Assembly (NCBI GenBank): GCA_948146395.1
Contig: OX411552.1
Coordinates: 8,070,186-8,134,185, forward strand
From: Fragum whitleyi
Taxonomy: Eukaryota; Mollusca; Bivalvia; Cardiida; Cardiidae
Reading direction: 5' to 3'
Length of the DNA stretch: 64,000 nucleotides
Below, one piece after another: positions 16,491-28,949 of the stretch. Under the pieces are notes generated by a model. That model ran no database searches, was not told where the DNA came from, and was given only the letters and a program-made list of their open reading frames with translations. A program made the position numbers and the translations under genes. Every line of letters starts with the position of its first letter. Position 1 is the first letter of the stretch.

Positions 16491-16689
16491 GAATGACTAT
16501 TTGTAAAGAACTAATGGATCGCTCAGGGAGTGATTCCGAATTTGATAGAGATGCGTGTCAATTTCTCGATCCTGCTAACTGCGTGACAAATCGAACAATT
16601 CAAGTGCCTGTGCGTGGCAGACATCATGAATCTTGCGCAGCCTTAAGGATGATAAAACGGTTTAAACAGTTTGCTAAATATACACCGCC

Positions 16690-18640
16690 TTGAACGTAAG
16701 TGCAAGTGCAAGGCAGGGTATAACTGGGCAAACAGTTCGCACCATTAAGTGATCCTGAACGCAGGGCGGGATAGCCACTCGGTCAACATGTATCAAAATC
16801 TATTTTCTATAAAGGTTTTCGGTAATGTATCGGGAAAAAGGTCGTCTTCCCTTTGTTAAATTGTTACCCGTCACGCGAACATCTGAGGACAGCGGTAAGT
16901 GTCGACCCTAGTCAGACTGCACGGTCCCTAGTCAGACTGCGCGGTTTGCGCAGGCTGACTAGCATCGAAACTTTTCGCAATGTGCTTATTTTCTGAAACT
17001 AGAATGTCGAAGCTACCTTCCAGTGAAAGAAATTTTGAAATGCGACCTCTGATAGACCAATGCTGGACCCAATCTCTTTTTCAAAAAGTCATCTTACAGA
17101 GTTCCCTAATGGTCCCTTTTTTGCATGATGGGCCACAATTAAAAAAAGTATACCCTGCTCGTTCATTTCTCTCTTTAAGTCGTTATCTGAGTGGAGCTCA
17201 ATAAACAATTTATGAAAAATATGACGTCACAGTGATATTGTCTAATATTCAGGTGCAAAATGAGGCGTTTTGAAAAAAGAATTCCAATATTTTTCACATT
17301 TTGATTTTTGCTTTAAAGAAACGAAATAATTGTTTGAATTTCGTGTACGTGTATTCAAGCCTCTGCTTACACTAAATTGTTGGAAATTTCACGCACAGAC
17401 TCAAATAAAATAGAGAAATGAGAGAAGATTAATTGAACTATTTGTTCTATTGATCGAAGGAATGTTCTACACCACTAAAACATCGAATTCTGCCGGTTAT
17501 AACCGCGATTTGAGGACAGGAAAATCTAAAAGTAAGAGTTTGATGAAAGTATAACAATTGTTTAAAGGGGGCCTCCATCTAGGTTCTCAACTAAGCCTTG
17601 TGTCTGGGAAAATTCGTAATTTGGAAAAAAATCAGTTTCAATGTGAAAAAAAACACGTATTTCGGACAGTAGAGTTTCGGATATGATATGTTATTTGGTT
17701 AAAAATAGTTCCACAAAAATGTTAAAATGATTCACAACAAAAATATGTTTACGTCTACGAAAATACCTTAAAGTTTTTTTGAAATCAATTCGTAGGATGA
17801 ATAAAATCAAAATACACCAGATAACCCCTTTTCTACTAATTCGAGCTTGAATGCGCGCATTCAGAAAAATTCGGTTCGACGTCATTCTCAGCATTCCGCC
17901 ATATTTCTTTTCCAGGTTTACAGATTGAAAAGACAAAAAAGTAAGATCTTTAGCTGTTCTACACGTTTTCATAATAATTTTACAATTAATGTTTATCTGG
18001 ATGAGCATTTTCCCCCCAACTGTCGCAGCCAACAAAACAGAATAACGAATTAATGCTTTCGGACCCGACCTATCTCGTCTAAACATTCGATTTTGGCCTC
18101 TTGTTCTCATCTTGTTGTATTTGTCTTTTACTTTGATGTTAAATACCGTTTAATAGATTTACTTTTAAATATGAGGGGTATAATCCTTTTTTAATGACGC
18201 ATCCAGTGAGGTTGTGCCAGCAATGAACCCTCAAGATCTCCTACCAAATTATTTCAATTTACCGTTGCAGGACGTTTAGTAAAATTCAGAGGTGCGTTAT
18301 TAGGGGGTTTTCTTTAAGATTTTTGAGATGGAGAAATTTTGAAATTAAAATTGTTAAGCAGCTGAATATAAATCTTAAGATATCTTAATGAGGAAACAAA
18401 GGTGGTTTTTCATCGGCTTAAACAGAGGACCCTTTAAACAAAATAATGAAAATGGTTTCTTACTACATCTAAAAAATTATAATTAGCAGATTTTTTCATC
18501 TGGCTCTAAAATACACACCACTAGGCATGAAAGCAGACTGAATCCCCCAACCCTGTAATTTAAACCAAATTTAAAAAAAAAAAATTCCTATGTCTGCCTC
18601 AGCTTTTTGTCATCTTGTAATAAAAAGTTCAATTATTTTT
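16690..18640. other. Intergenic stretch, no gene supported
   Basis: Repeat fragments only: a short duplicated GACTAG(G/C)(A/G)TCGAAACTTT motif near 16955 is shared with 35390. A TTGGAAATTTCACGCACAGAC end at 17378-17400 belongs to the 0.24-kb MITE family. ATAGAGAAAT(G)AGAGAAGATTAATTGAACT at 17410 recurs at 19283. Open frames here are unconvincing. Confidence 0.5.
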
Positions 18641-18647
18641 ATAAACC

Positions 18648-18682
18648 TGCAGGGGTTCGGGGGCGCCGCCCCCGACATGCAG
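18648..18682. repeat. GC-rich hairpin GGGGTTCGGGGGCGC..GCCCCCGAC, copy 1
   Basis: A GC-rich palindrome (GGGGGCGCCGCCCCC) in AT-rich surroundings, enclosed in CTGCAG...CATGCAG. A second copy lies at 18992-19023. Repeated 3'-terminal hairpins of this look occur in Helitron-like elements, but no CTRR end was established. Confidence 0.55.
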
Positions 18683-18991
18683 TTATGATAAATTATCATG
18701 AATCAAATGGAGTTACTAATGTCTAATCATAGTCTTATTATCTAGAATTTCAAAAGTCCGTTTTCTAAATTTACTTGAATACAGACAACATTGCTGCCTA
18801 TAAATTGAAAGTTTTTCTGTAAAAAACTTTGTAAATACATCCACGACAAGCTTCAAAAAGGGGGGTATTTTTGCAAATTATATAAAATGTGTAATTCCAC
18901 CTATAATAAAAGACACCAAGCTATTGCACTATACCCTATGGATAATTTGTTGTTGCAAATATAGTTTTCAGATCAAAGACATTTTCTATAA

Positions 18992-19023
18992 GCATGCAGG
19001 GGTTCGGGGGCGCAGCCCCCGAC
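18992..19023. repeat. GC-rich hairpin, copy 2
   Basis: GCATGCAGGGGTTCGGGGGC followed by GCAGCCCCCGAC, nearly the same as 18648-18682 and in the same orientation about 345 bp away. Confidence 0.55.
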
Positions 19024-19029
19024 ATAAAC

Positions 19030-20605
19030 TAGGAAGTCTTGCATTTTGAATATTTCATTTATTTTGGCAAACATGTTTGGTTGCACTATCTGTTCAAATC
19101 ACTACGTTATTGTGATAATTCTACATAAACAATTTGATAACAATCGCAGATTAGTTGGGTTTAGCCCCTTGATCTCTTGCTAACTACCCCAAAATACCCC
19201 CACTGCACCCCCTCCCCACCCTCTGGAGTCGAGTAATTTACTGTCTGAGCTAACGACCAACCTGCTTACATTCTCTTATAATAGAGAAATAGGAGAAGAT
19301 TAATTGAACTTGTTCTATTAATAGAATGATTGTTCTACTTGACTAGAATTTCATATTTAGCAGCATATAGCTGCAATCTGGGTCTAGAGAAATCCAGAAA
19401 GAGATGTGAAATAAATGGATCATCATCATGTAGTAGAGAACTCCATCTAGGTCAGCTGGATGACATATCCAGGAAAAAATCATATTGAAGAGATATTTGG
19501 TCTGAAATGTGTTGACCAATACCGGATCAGAATACACTCATGTCGGGTAATCCTGCGCGTCGTCTAATGCTGCGCAACTGTATGACGTCATGTCAACTAA
19601 GAAAATGGCCGCTAGACATAAAATCAAAACACCCTTTTTTCCAAATTCAAAAATTCGATCATTCAATCATTTAAAGAAAAAAGATTATTAGAGTATTTTA
19701 AAGTAAAAAGATTCCCATGTTTGTCTTAGTATTTTGCATTTTAATTCACAGATTTACGGGCATTGAAGTTAGGTTCTTTCCTGCATTGCGCAGGTTTAGC
19801 CAACGAAAACTGCGTCAATTAAACACGACTGTGCCTCTGTTCATCACCGAATTGTGTAATTTTAGTGACAGTTTGTTTCAGATCAAATGTCCTTTATATA
19901 GCAAAAATGGTAAACGAGTTCAGTCGTGTATTGATTTTTGTGTACATGCGATATCTTTACACGAATTTTGTACTTGACTTTCCAAAGTGCGCATGACAAA
20001 GCCGACTGCACTGTAGTTGTTGGATGCATAATTTGCATTTGCATAAATTGCATAAATTGAGGGTCTATGTTTTGTATTTGACTTCACTGGCTGGGGAACT
20101 ATTCTTGTATTCAGTCCTAAATATATAAAAGCTTTAAAACATGATTAAAAAACCTTTATGCATTAAATTGGAAGTTTGGGGGCAGCAACAGGGGAAACTT
20201 GTTTAGTTCTACATTTAACAAAAGAATATTCCTTAGAAAAAAGTGTTAATGTCTTGGCGTGGTATCAAAACTGTACAGGGACGAATTGTGTACTTTCCAG
20301 GTAAGCATGATTACCTCCCTTGCAAAAGAAATGCACCATTTACAATTTGCATGTTGAGACAAGAAGTCATTAGTAAGAGTCAGAAAATTTGATAAAACTG
20401 CGTAAAAAAAAGGACGATATAGGTTAGTTAGACAACTTTTTAATGGAAATACATATATCCTTTGGGTGTGTGTGATTTCTTGCATTGGTTTGTACATAGT
20501 TTGTATTTGATCTTGAATTTCAATTGTAATGAATTTCATGTAATTTGCATAGGCATATAGATTCAGGATTTAATTAAAACTTACATGAATCACTATTATA
20601 AATAT
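19030..20605. other. Intergenic stretch, no gene supported
   Basis: AT-rich. An 86-codon frame at 19717-19977 with regular Cys (VLVFCILIHRFTGIEVRFF at its start) has no promoter, splice context or recognised family. Nothing else seen. Confidence 0.4.
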
Positions 20606-20609
20606 ATCC

Positions 20610-20762
20610 ACAAGGTAGTGCAGTCGCCATTTCTAAGCGAACGGATGTTTTTACAAGCACTTTGGTTCTCTATTCTCACGAGTAAACATGTGCCGTGACG
20701 GTAGCCAAAGTTGCTTGTAAAAACATCCGTTCTCTTAAACATGGCGACTGCACTACCTTGTG
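20610..20762. repeat. Foldback MITE with about 55-bp arms
   Basis: ACAAGGTAGTGCAGTCGCCA at the left is matched by TGGCGACTGCACTACCTTGT at the right. The arms continue through GAACGGATGTTTTTACAAGC and its complement. Short unpaired middle. Confidence 0.85.
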
Positions 20763-21465
20763 TATTATTTATTATAGATGAGTGATATGTAAAATCTTAA
20801 TAAAGCCCGCATCCAAGTGCCTATGGTAATTGGGTCATTTTGTTTGACAAACACCCAGCTTGTCATGTAAGTTTCTTCAACAGGTCTGGCAAGGACAATA
20901 TTTTCTTCAGTGGATGAGTCTACAAGGGAAACTCCTCAAATATTGGCCAGATAAACCTCAAAACATACCGTATTTATTCTAATAATCGCCCGGGCATTTA
21001 TTAGAAAAGTCATGTTCGACGCAGTTGGGGGTGGGCGATTATTGGAGGTATTCTGTTGGGCAATAACTCAAACTAACTATGTACGGACCTACAATGTCCC
21101 TAAACAATGAAAATGTGATACGTATCTGATAAATACTTTTGTCTGGCAATGAGGTAAAGGATGGGGAACAGTTTATTTCACACAGAGGGTGAACAGAGGA
21201 TCAAAGACGCCAACGACTTTTTATTAAGTGTTGCCAGAAGTTGCACGTACCCAACGCTTGTCTAGGTAGATGCCAAATCTTTGTAAAATTATTGTTGAGC
21301 CATCTCTTTGCGACTGTTGTGGATTTTAAAATTGAGGAAAACAGGATGCTAAATTATATTTTTGCAACAGGAAGGCAATATGACAACCTCCTACTACGGC
21401 TTTTTAACTCATTTTCGTGTAATTTTGAGAAAAATATACGGAAAGCAAACAATAGGTTACAATTG

Positions 21466-21744
21466 AATTGATTGATTGATTGAATGGAGTTTTATGCCGC
21501 TTTCAACATTTTTTCAGTTAAATCGCGGCGGCTGGAGCACCTAACTATGGATTCCTGGTATTTCTTTCAGTGCAACCACCACATCCTTTCCTAGGCTCCA
21601 GCTGCTATCTCACATAAGTCTACAATTATCGACCCATTGGTGAAAGACAAAAAGTCGGAAAGAATGAGTGCCGCCGTGGGGGATTGAACCCAGGACCTAT
21701 ATATTGACAGTCCGACGCACTACCAACTACCATATGACAACGGC
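21466..21744 (-). repeat. tRNA-derived SINE (bivalve type)
   Basis: Reverse complement of the family at 48519: a tRNA-like head (GTTGGTAGTGCGTCGGACTG, GGGTTCAATCC), the middle AGCAGCTGGAGCCTAGGAAA type block, and the tail GAAAGCGGCATAAAACTCCA with (TCAA)n. Confidence 0.85.
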
Positions 21745-22353
21745 TAGATTACAATTGAAATGCGAAGTGAATATTAAAATAAGTGCATGCAACAAATATG
21801 ATCAGATGTAGTTAAGATCCTTTGGAATCATGACAGCAATATGCTGTATTTTCCAATCTATAAAAACGCAGATTAATATAAATTTCTGAAACTATAGAAT
21901 CACTAATTGAACTCTACAAACAAGCATTATCAAGTCTTGAAATCTGTCTTCTTTGCTCGAAATCTGTGTTAAGAAGTCAGAAAAAAGAATACAGATGAGT
22001 TAAATAATTGATATTTAAATACGATCGTCTGGCATAAGTTTCTTGCTCAATTGAATAGAATTCAAATTTAAAATAGAACAGCATGGTCGTAGGCGTTATT
22101 AGTTGCCCAAGTCGACAGTTTTTTTCAGGCACCGTATCAGAAAGGGAATTCTTTTGCTATTTAATGATCAAATAACTTTCAATTTATTCCATTGTTTTAT
22201 TGTAGAATATAAATACTTTCGCAAGAATCAATTGGTTTCATAGCAATGTTATGTAAAGCAGCATATCGCTCTGTTTATTGAAAAACGGTGACAATGAACA
22301 AACTGTAAGGTCCGAGTAGTGTCATTATCATCAACTTTGTTCCTCATTTTTAG

Positions 22354-23345
22354 CTCCACTGGCTGAAAGCCACTGGGGCTATTGTCATGGCGTTGTGTCC
22401 GTCATGCGTCCGTCCGTACGTGCGTCCGGCCGTAAACTTTTTCTTCAAAAATCTTCTCCTCAGAAACTACTGGATGAATTTCAACCAAACTTCACAGGAA
22501 TGATCCTTGGGTGATCTTCTTTCAAAGTTGTTCAAGAAATTTTGATCCAATGAAAAAAATGGATTTAATGGGCGTGGCTAATTTCCAAATATGGTAAAAA
22601 GTGAGTTTTCTCAGATTCTAATTGATGGATACCAATGAAATTTTACATGAATGATCCTTGTGTGACCCTTTATCAGTCTACAAAAGATTATTGAGATCGG
22701 ATGAAAAATATGCATTTTATGGGCGGAGGTCATTTCTCTATATGTTATATAGTGGAAACTTTCAAAATCATTTTCTCAGAATGTAAGTGATGGATATCAA
22801 GCAAATTTCACTGGAATGATCCTTCGGTGACCCTTTATCAGTCTACCAAAAATTATTGTGATTGGATGAAAAATATGTATTTTATGGGCGGAGGTCATTT
22901 CTCTATATGTTATATAGTGGAAACTTTGGAAATCATTTTCTCAGAATCTAACCAATGGATATCAACCAAATTGTACTGGAATAATCCTTGAGTGGCCCGT
23001 TATCAGTCTACCAAAAATTTTAGTGATTGGATGAAAAATATGCATTTTATGGGCAGAGGTCACTTCTCTTTATGTTATATAGTGGAAACTTTGGAAATCA
23101 TTTTCTCAGAATCTAACCAATGGATATCAACCAAATTTTACTGGAATGATCCTTGAGTGACCCTTAATCAGTCCACAGAAAATTATTGTGGTCAGATGAA
23201 AATATGCATTTTATGGGCAGAGGTCATTTCACTATATGTTTTATAGTGGTCACTTTGAAAATCATTTTCAAAATCAGTAGAATCCGAAATATCTAAAAGT
23301 CTAGTCAAAACTTTTATTGCTTTACAAGAATGTCAAGCCTGTGGA
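22354..23345 (+). repeat. Tandem array, about 160-bp unit
   Basis: Five or six copies of a unit containing GGATATCAACCAAATTT, GGAATGATCCTTGAGTGACC, ATGCATTTTATGGGC and CTATATGTTATATAGTGGAA. It begins with TAGCTCCACTGGCTGAAAGC and ends near GTGGAGCGACTCAAGCC. Relatives lie at 24800-25340. Confidence 0.8.
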
Positions 23346-23569
23346 GCGACTCAAGCCATTCATGGCTTTCTAGTTGGAAATTTGTTTTGTATTTACCAGA
23401 TACGTATCACATTGTCATTTTTTAGGGACATTGTAGGTCCATACAGTTGAAGTTTGAGTTATATTGCCCAACAAAATATCTCCAATAATCGCCCTCCCCC
23501 AACTGCGTCGAACATGACTGTTCTAATTTACACCCGGGCGATTATTAGAATAAATACGATACTTGTAAA

Positions 23570-26250
23570 AGAAAACATTGATCATTCTTGCACCTCTTCT
23601 TTGTCCTTACAATTTTGCTTCCCACTGTACGGTTCCCATCTGTGATTTGAAACGGGTTGGGGGCGACATGGATTATTTTTCAACATATTAAGTTTATTAA
23701 CCTATCAATGTTAAATATTTAAGAAATATTCCGTGATTATAAATGGCTTCTCATCTTGATAGGTGTATTTCTAGAATCTCATACAACACTTGGAGTCCAT
23801 CAGACTCCTTACTTGCAGAAACAAGGAGTCTCTGACCCCTGGACTCCCCCTTGGTGTCAAAGCCTGTTACAGCTGTATCTATATGATATCCCTCGGCGAC
23901 CACAAGCTTTATTTACTTACTGTATATGTACATACAAAATGCAAGTTTGAAAATGATGAATACAGAAAGTTAAAGGATATGTGCTCTCAATAAGCCGACC
24001 TCGATGTAATATATGTCCAAGATTTCAGAAATAACGTCCAGAAAATTGGACCCGGGTGTAAAAAACCCTCAGAGATTCAAGGAAAACGTCCTGTAATTTG
24101 ACCCTGGATGTTGTACACATTTACCTGTTAAACTAAAAGAATTTAAAGTAAGTCTATGCTTGCAAAAAATAAAGATATGAAACCCGAGCATTTAAATTTA
24201 GCTGGACAAAACAAGTCATGTGTAAAGTGCGGAGTAATAGTCTGTCACTACAACAACAGTCTATGATTGCAATCCTGATGACGTCATTAAAATTGTCTGT
24301 AACAACATTGTCTTCAGTTATGCAGATAATTTTGGGTAAGATTAAATAAGTTAACCCTTGTCAGGCTGAAAAACAGAATAAATTCAAGCTATAATTTGCA
24401 TTAAAATCAAAGGGCTGTACAGCACTGCAAGTACTTGTCTATACCTCCTGCCAAAGCAAAAATAGTCCGGGTTCAGCATGACGAGGGTTTAGATACCCAA
24501 GCCTCAAGATTAGCAAGAGTTGCATGATTGATAGTGGTTCTAAATTAAGCTGCCCAAGTTGTCAGACTTGTCCATTAAGCTGCAAGAATAAGCAGATTTT
24601 CATGGCTCAGTTGTTCGTAGACTATAGAAATATATCTTTGAGAAAAATATTTTCTCAATAAAGTTTGCTTTTTTCTGATATTTCATGTAATCCCATGTCA
24701 ACAGTAAGTCTATTTCTAGGATACTTTTAGATTTTTTTAGCAACATCAATTTTGTTTTTAGTATTTTTCATTTGCAGACTCTTCAAAATTCAACAGACAG
24801 ATGAAAAACATCAACCAAATTTCTCATGAGGGATCCTTGGGTGACCCTTTATCCATCATAAAATACAAAAAAAACCCCAAACTATTGTGATCAGATGAAA
24901 AATATGTCTTTTATAGGTGGAGGCCATTTCCTCAAATGTTATATTATAAGTCAAAACTTTGAAAATAATTTCTCATACTCATGCTGATAATCAACTTTAT
25001 TGATCCTTGGATAACCCTATATCAATTTACAAAAAAAAATGTTGTGATCAGATGAAAAATATGTCTTTTTATGGGCAGATGTAATTTCTCTCTGTTTCAT
25101 GGTCGAAACTTTGGAAAGCATTTTCTCAAAATTTAAGTTTTGGATATCTACCAAATTTCACATTTAAGCAATTCTTGGGTAAACCTTTATAAGGCTACAA
25201 AAATTAATGTGATAAGAATGACTAAAATATATTTTATGGATAGAGGTCAATTCTCTTCGTGTTATATAGTGGAAACTTTGAAAATCATCTTCTCATAATC
25301 TAATAGATGGATTTCAACTTAATTTCACTGTATTGACCTGCCAAGGTTAATTTTCTGTCTGTTATTCATCAGTAATGAATTTTTCTTTACAGAAATATTT
25401 CAGCATGTGACACTTAAAAGCATTTATTTACTTTAAATAAACATTCATTCATTCTCTTAATTTCTCATTGAATCATATTAGTAGATCTGAGCCAGTGGAG
25501 CAAATCAGCTATTCAAGCAGCTCTAGTTAGTTTCATACTTCTTTGAAATCATCAAAATATTTTCCTAATCTCTAAATTAAAAAAAAAAAAAATAGAATAA
25601 ATAATATGAGTACCTCAAAGACATCAAATCTGATCATGCTGATATTTTTGTGCCCGGTGCAAAATGGTTAAACTAAAAACATCATTCTCAAATCATTTGT
25701 AAAATATTTTAAATAAATTACATATTTATGATTAATAAAAGAAGAAGGTACATGTAATGTTTAGTCTTGGAGGCATGAAACTAATATTTGATCACACTAA
25801 GTGAGTTTTGTATCAATCTGCTTAGAATTTTCATATAGAGTGATAATGCTTAGAATTTTCAAATAGAGAGATAATGTTATGGTTTCATATCTCCATGAAC
25901 ACCCAGTCATGGAGGCTTTTAAGTTTAAAAGAATTTTTTTCTGTTTGGCCTTATTTCACAATCAGGGTCTTTTTGCCGCACATTACTCAAAATCATGTAT
26001 GAAGGTTCGATTCCTTCCCCAGACTGTATAAAATGCTGGTGCACAAAGGGACAAACTGTCTGGAGGTCCCGCATGATTTTGATATGAAAACATAATTATA
26101 CAATCATAGAAGAGAACAAATAACATAATGTGTAAAAAAATACATGCTTCCTAGTGATTGGTTAATTGTTTCATTGAAATAATACAACACGCATGGCAGT
26201 TATTATAATGACATTTTGATATTTATATAGTGTGATTAGCTTTTTAGTTT
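23570..26250. other. Repeat-rich stretch, no gene supported
   Basis: Contains a diverged piece of the 160-bp family (24800-25340). Otherwise AT-rich unique-looking sequence. Frames here are short and overlap on both strands without splice or promoter context. Confidence 0.5.
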
Positions 26251-26889
26251 CATGCCTCAATGAATTAAAAAGACATACCCTTGCAGGGCAGGGCATTTTT
26301 TCACTCGGAAATCTTTGAACAATGTCTCCTCTTCAACCACAGTGCCGAATTTAATGAAACTTGGCCAAAATGTTTCCTCGTTTATTCTTTCTTTAAATTC
26401 TAATTGCCTCATAAGTATGGGAGTGGCAGGGTTTGGTATTCTTCCTATGAAATCCTTCATAGATCTCCTCCTAACAGCTATGCTGATTTCAATGAAACTT
26501 TGCTAGAATGTTCCTTTGGTGATTATTTCCAAAAGATTGTTGTCAAATTTTGATTAGCCTGGCAATTTTCCTCTTTGAAACCATAACAGACATATAGCTC
26601 TCCTAAATCATAAGATCAATTTAAAAGTCATAGAATGATTTATTCAATATATCTGAAAATGTTATCGTGTTGTACAATTTCAAAGTGTTTTTCAACGATG
26701 CCATGTCAAAGCCTTTCAAATTTGTGGGGTTGATTGTTTGAAATGAATGGGGCACTGAGCTAGGGATTTAGAATACATGTATTTTGCTTCTAATGTGCCA
26801 AGGTGATAATATCTTCCTCCTGTGATCAAGTCTTTTGTGACCTTGACCTTGAATTTTGAAACTTTAAAATTTGGCTTTAAACTTGCATA

Positions 26890-27172
26890 GCCGCGGCAAT
26901 AGCGCAGTTGGTAGCGCGCCGGACTTCTAATCCAGGGGTCTATATTCACACGGGTTTGATCCCCGGCCGCGGCACTTATCCTTTCCGACATTTGTCTTCC
27001 ACCAATGGGTAGATAATCGTAAACCTATGTGGAAAAGCAACTGGAGGCTAGGAAAGGGATGTGGTGGTAGTACTGGTGTGAGAAATACTAGGAATCCATC
27101 GTTAGGTGCTCCAGTCGTCGCAATATAACTGAGAGATTGTTGAAAGCGACGTAAAACCCCAATTCAAATCAA
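26890..27172 (+). repeat. tRNA-derived SINE, full length
   Basis: The tRNA head folds like a tRNA with loop CTTCTAA (Arg-TCT-like). A box TAGCGCAGTTGG and B box GGTTTGATCCC. Acceptor arms GCCGCGG/CCGCGGC. The core (CTGGAGGCTAGGAAAGGGAT, GGTGCTCCAGTCGTCGC) and tail TTGAAAGCGACGTAAAACCC are those of the other copies. Confidence 0.88.
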
Positions 27173-27264
27173 ATTTAAACTTGCATATATTTTCTGAATG
27201 CTTACAGCTCAGACAATTATACTTCATAAATGCACTGATTAAAATGATCAACCTTATATTTGAG

Positions 27265-27494
27265 CCTGAGCGCCTGAGCGCGACATTTCAAATAATTTTA
27301 AATGTTTGCATAGCAAAGACTTTGGTCAGCCTGTGCAGTTGCACAGTCTGACGAATTCTTCACCATGCACTAGATAGATAGATAAGGTCTTATTACATAT
27401 TCTGGCTGTCAGCATATGTTGGTCAATGCTGCTGAACGTTTGTACCTTGGGCAGTAGTGAAATTGTTTAAATTGTCACGTACAGGCTCATTTAA
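27265..27494 (+). repeat. 0.24-kb MITE family, copy 1
   Basis: Ends in GCGACATTTCAAATAATTT / AAATTGTCACGTACAGGCTC. The inside shares GACTTTGGTCAGCCTGTGCA and TAGATAGATAAGGTCTTA with the copies at 31833 and 39343. Confidence 0.7.
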
Positions 27495-27949
27495 TACAAT
27501 GAAAATCCATTCCATAACTTCATAAGGCTGTAGATTCTCACTTTGTCTAACCTTGAACATGTACCTTAAACAAAAATGTTTTATTTCTTTTCTACTTCTA
27601 AAACAGACTGTTATTTATTAGATTATGGACTTTATAATATAAAGGAATGATCCTGAACTTTTATCTTTAGTCAAGTGCTGTTTATGACAAGCAGCAGTTT
27701 AGACGAGCTATGTCGTCCACAGACAACTCTTGTAAACTTCCGACTCCATCAAGCTCACGAGGGAAATTTTAAAAATGGAAAATATTGTTTTATGAACACA
27801 TCTTGTTTATTATATGCTACCTAATGTAGACATATTTTGGTATCACCCCCAGCTGTCTGTGGATATATCTCCCGAATCCCCATATCTACCAACCTGCACT
27901 TTCCAACTCTGTGGATTGTTTTTAAAGGAAAAAAATAGGATTTTTATTA

Positions 27950-28270
27950 TTGCTCATTCTTTCCCATGAAACCCTTCAGGTGTCGCCATTCTTGTGTTTT
28001 AACAAGCACCCTAAATATACATATATTTAAGTATAATTTAAGTCCCTGATTTCATTGAGGAAAAATCTAGACATCTTTGCTCCATGATATTAAATAATGA
28101 GGAATGAAGAGAGCATATTTTTAATTTCGTGGAAGTATAAGATTAAAACCAAATCACATGTATATATGAATCAACTTTGGTCCTGACATATTCATGAATT
28201 TCAATTAATGTTCTCTCATTTCTCTCCCGCGAAACCCTTCAGGTGTCGCCTATCTGGTATGTAATAGTGT
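27950..28270 (+). repeat. Duplicated CGAAACCCTTCAGGTGTCGCC segment
   Basis: CATGAAACCCTTCAGGTGTC at 27965 and GCGAAACCCTTCAGGTGTCG at 28227 lie in similar flanks (TCATTCTTTCCC / TCATTTCTCTCCC), a 260-bp direct duplication. Confidence 0.5.
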
Positions 28271-28454
28271 GAGTGCGCGAGACTAACAATTATTCCAAAA
28301 TGGAAGTTATACTAAATAATACATAGTTAATTTTCTTTTTTTTTTCTCATTTTATATGATCATTGTACACAAGAAAGTATACCTTTTTATTTTGATAACA
28401 AAAATATATTTTTCCTACAATGCTTTCTTTGTTTTCTATATCAAACTACCATCA

Positions 28455-28468
28455 AAGAGAAAGAGAGA

Positions 28469-28520
<52 letters not shown>

Positions 28521-28589
28521 GAGAGAGAGAGAGAGAGAGAGTAGGAGAGAGTAGGAGAGAGTGAGAGAGTAGGAGAGAGAGAGAGAGAG

Positions 28590-28657
<68 letters not shown>

Positions 28658-28670
28658 CAGAGAGAGAGAA

Positions 28671-28701
<31 letters not shown>

Positions 28702-28702
28702 C
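28455..28702. repeat. (GA)n microsatellite
   Basis: About 240 bp of GA repeats with occasional GTA and AA interruptions. Confidence 0.98.
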
Positions 28703-28949
28703 TTATACATTGCTCTAAGATATATCGTCAATCTTCAACCCGAAGCTTGTACTAACAAGGTTTCGACCACATTCGGCATTATGCCGGGTTTCGTTTAAAG
28801 AGTGATTGTCTGATTCCAAGACAAGGCAATTACATAATCTAGGTATTACTATTATTTTGTAACGCTAATCGATTCTCCGTGGTCACAATTAAAATTCTGT
28901 TGTTATTTGGTTTCATTAAAAGGATATTAGTCAACTTTCTTCACAAAAA

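Larger units (their letters stand above)
20966..23562. mobile_element. 2.6-kb element with about 170-bp inverted ends
   Basis: The left end (CCGTATTTATTCTAATAATC followed by GCCCGGGC) returns inverted at 23540-23562. The similarity runs inward through GTTCGACGCAGTTGGGGG and the segment with GGACCTACAATGTCCCTAAA at about 21145 and 23400. The interior holds a SINE (21466-21744) and the 160-bp tandem family at 22440-23300. No transposase frame was recognised, so this is a non-autonomous DNA transposon with nested insertions. Confidence 0.75.

Noticed and set aside
28441..28731. Long Ser-Leu open frame
   Set aside because: It is the translation of a (GA)n microsatellite.
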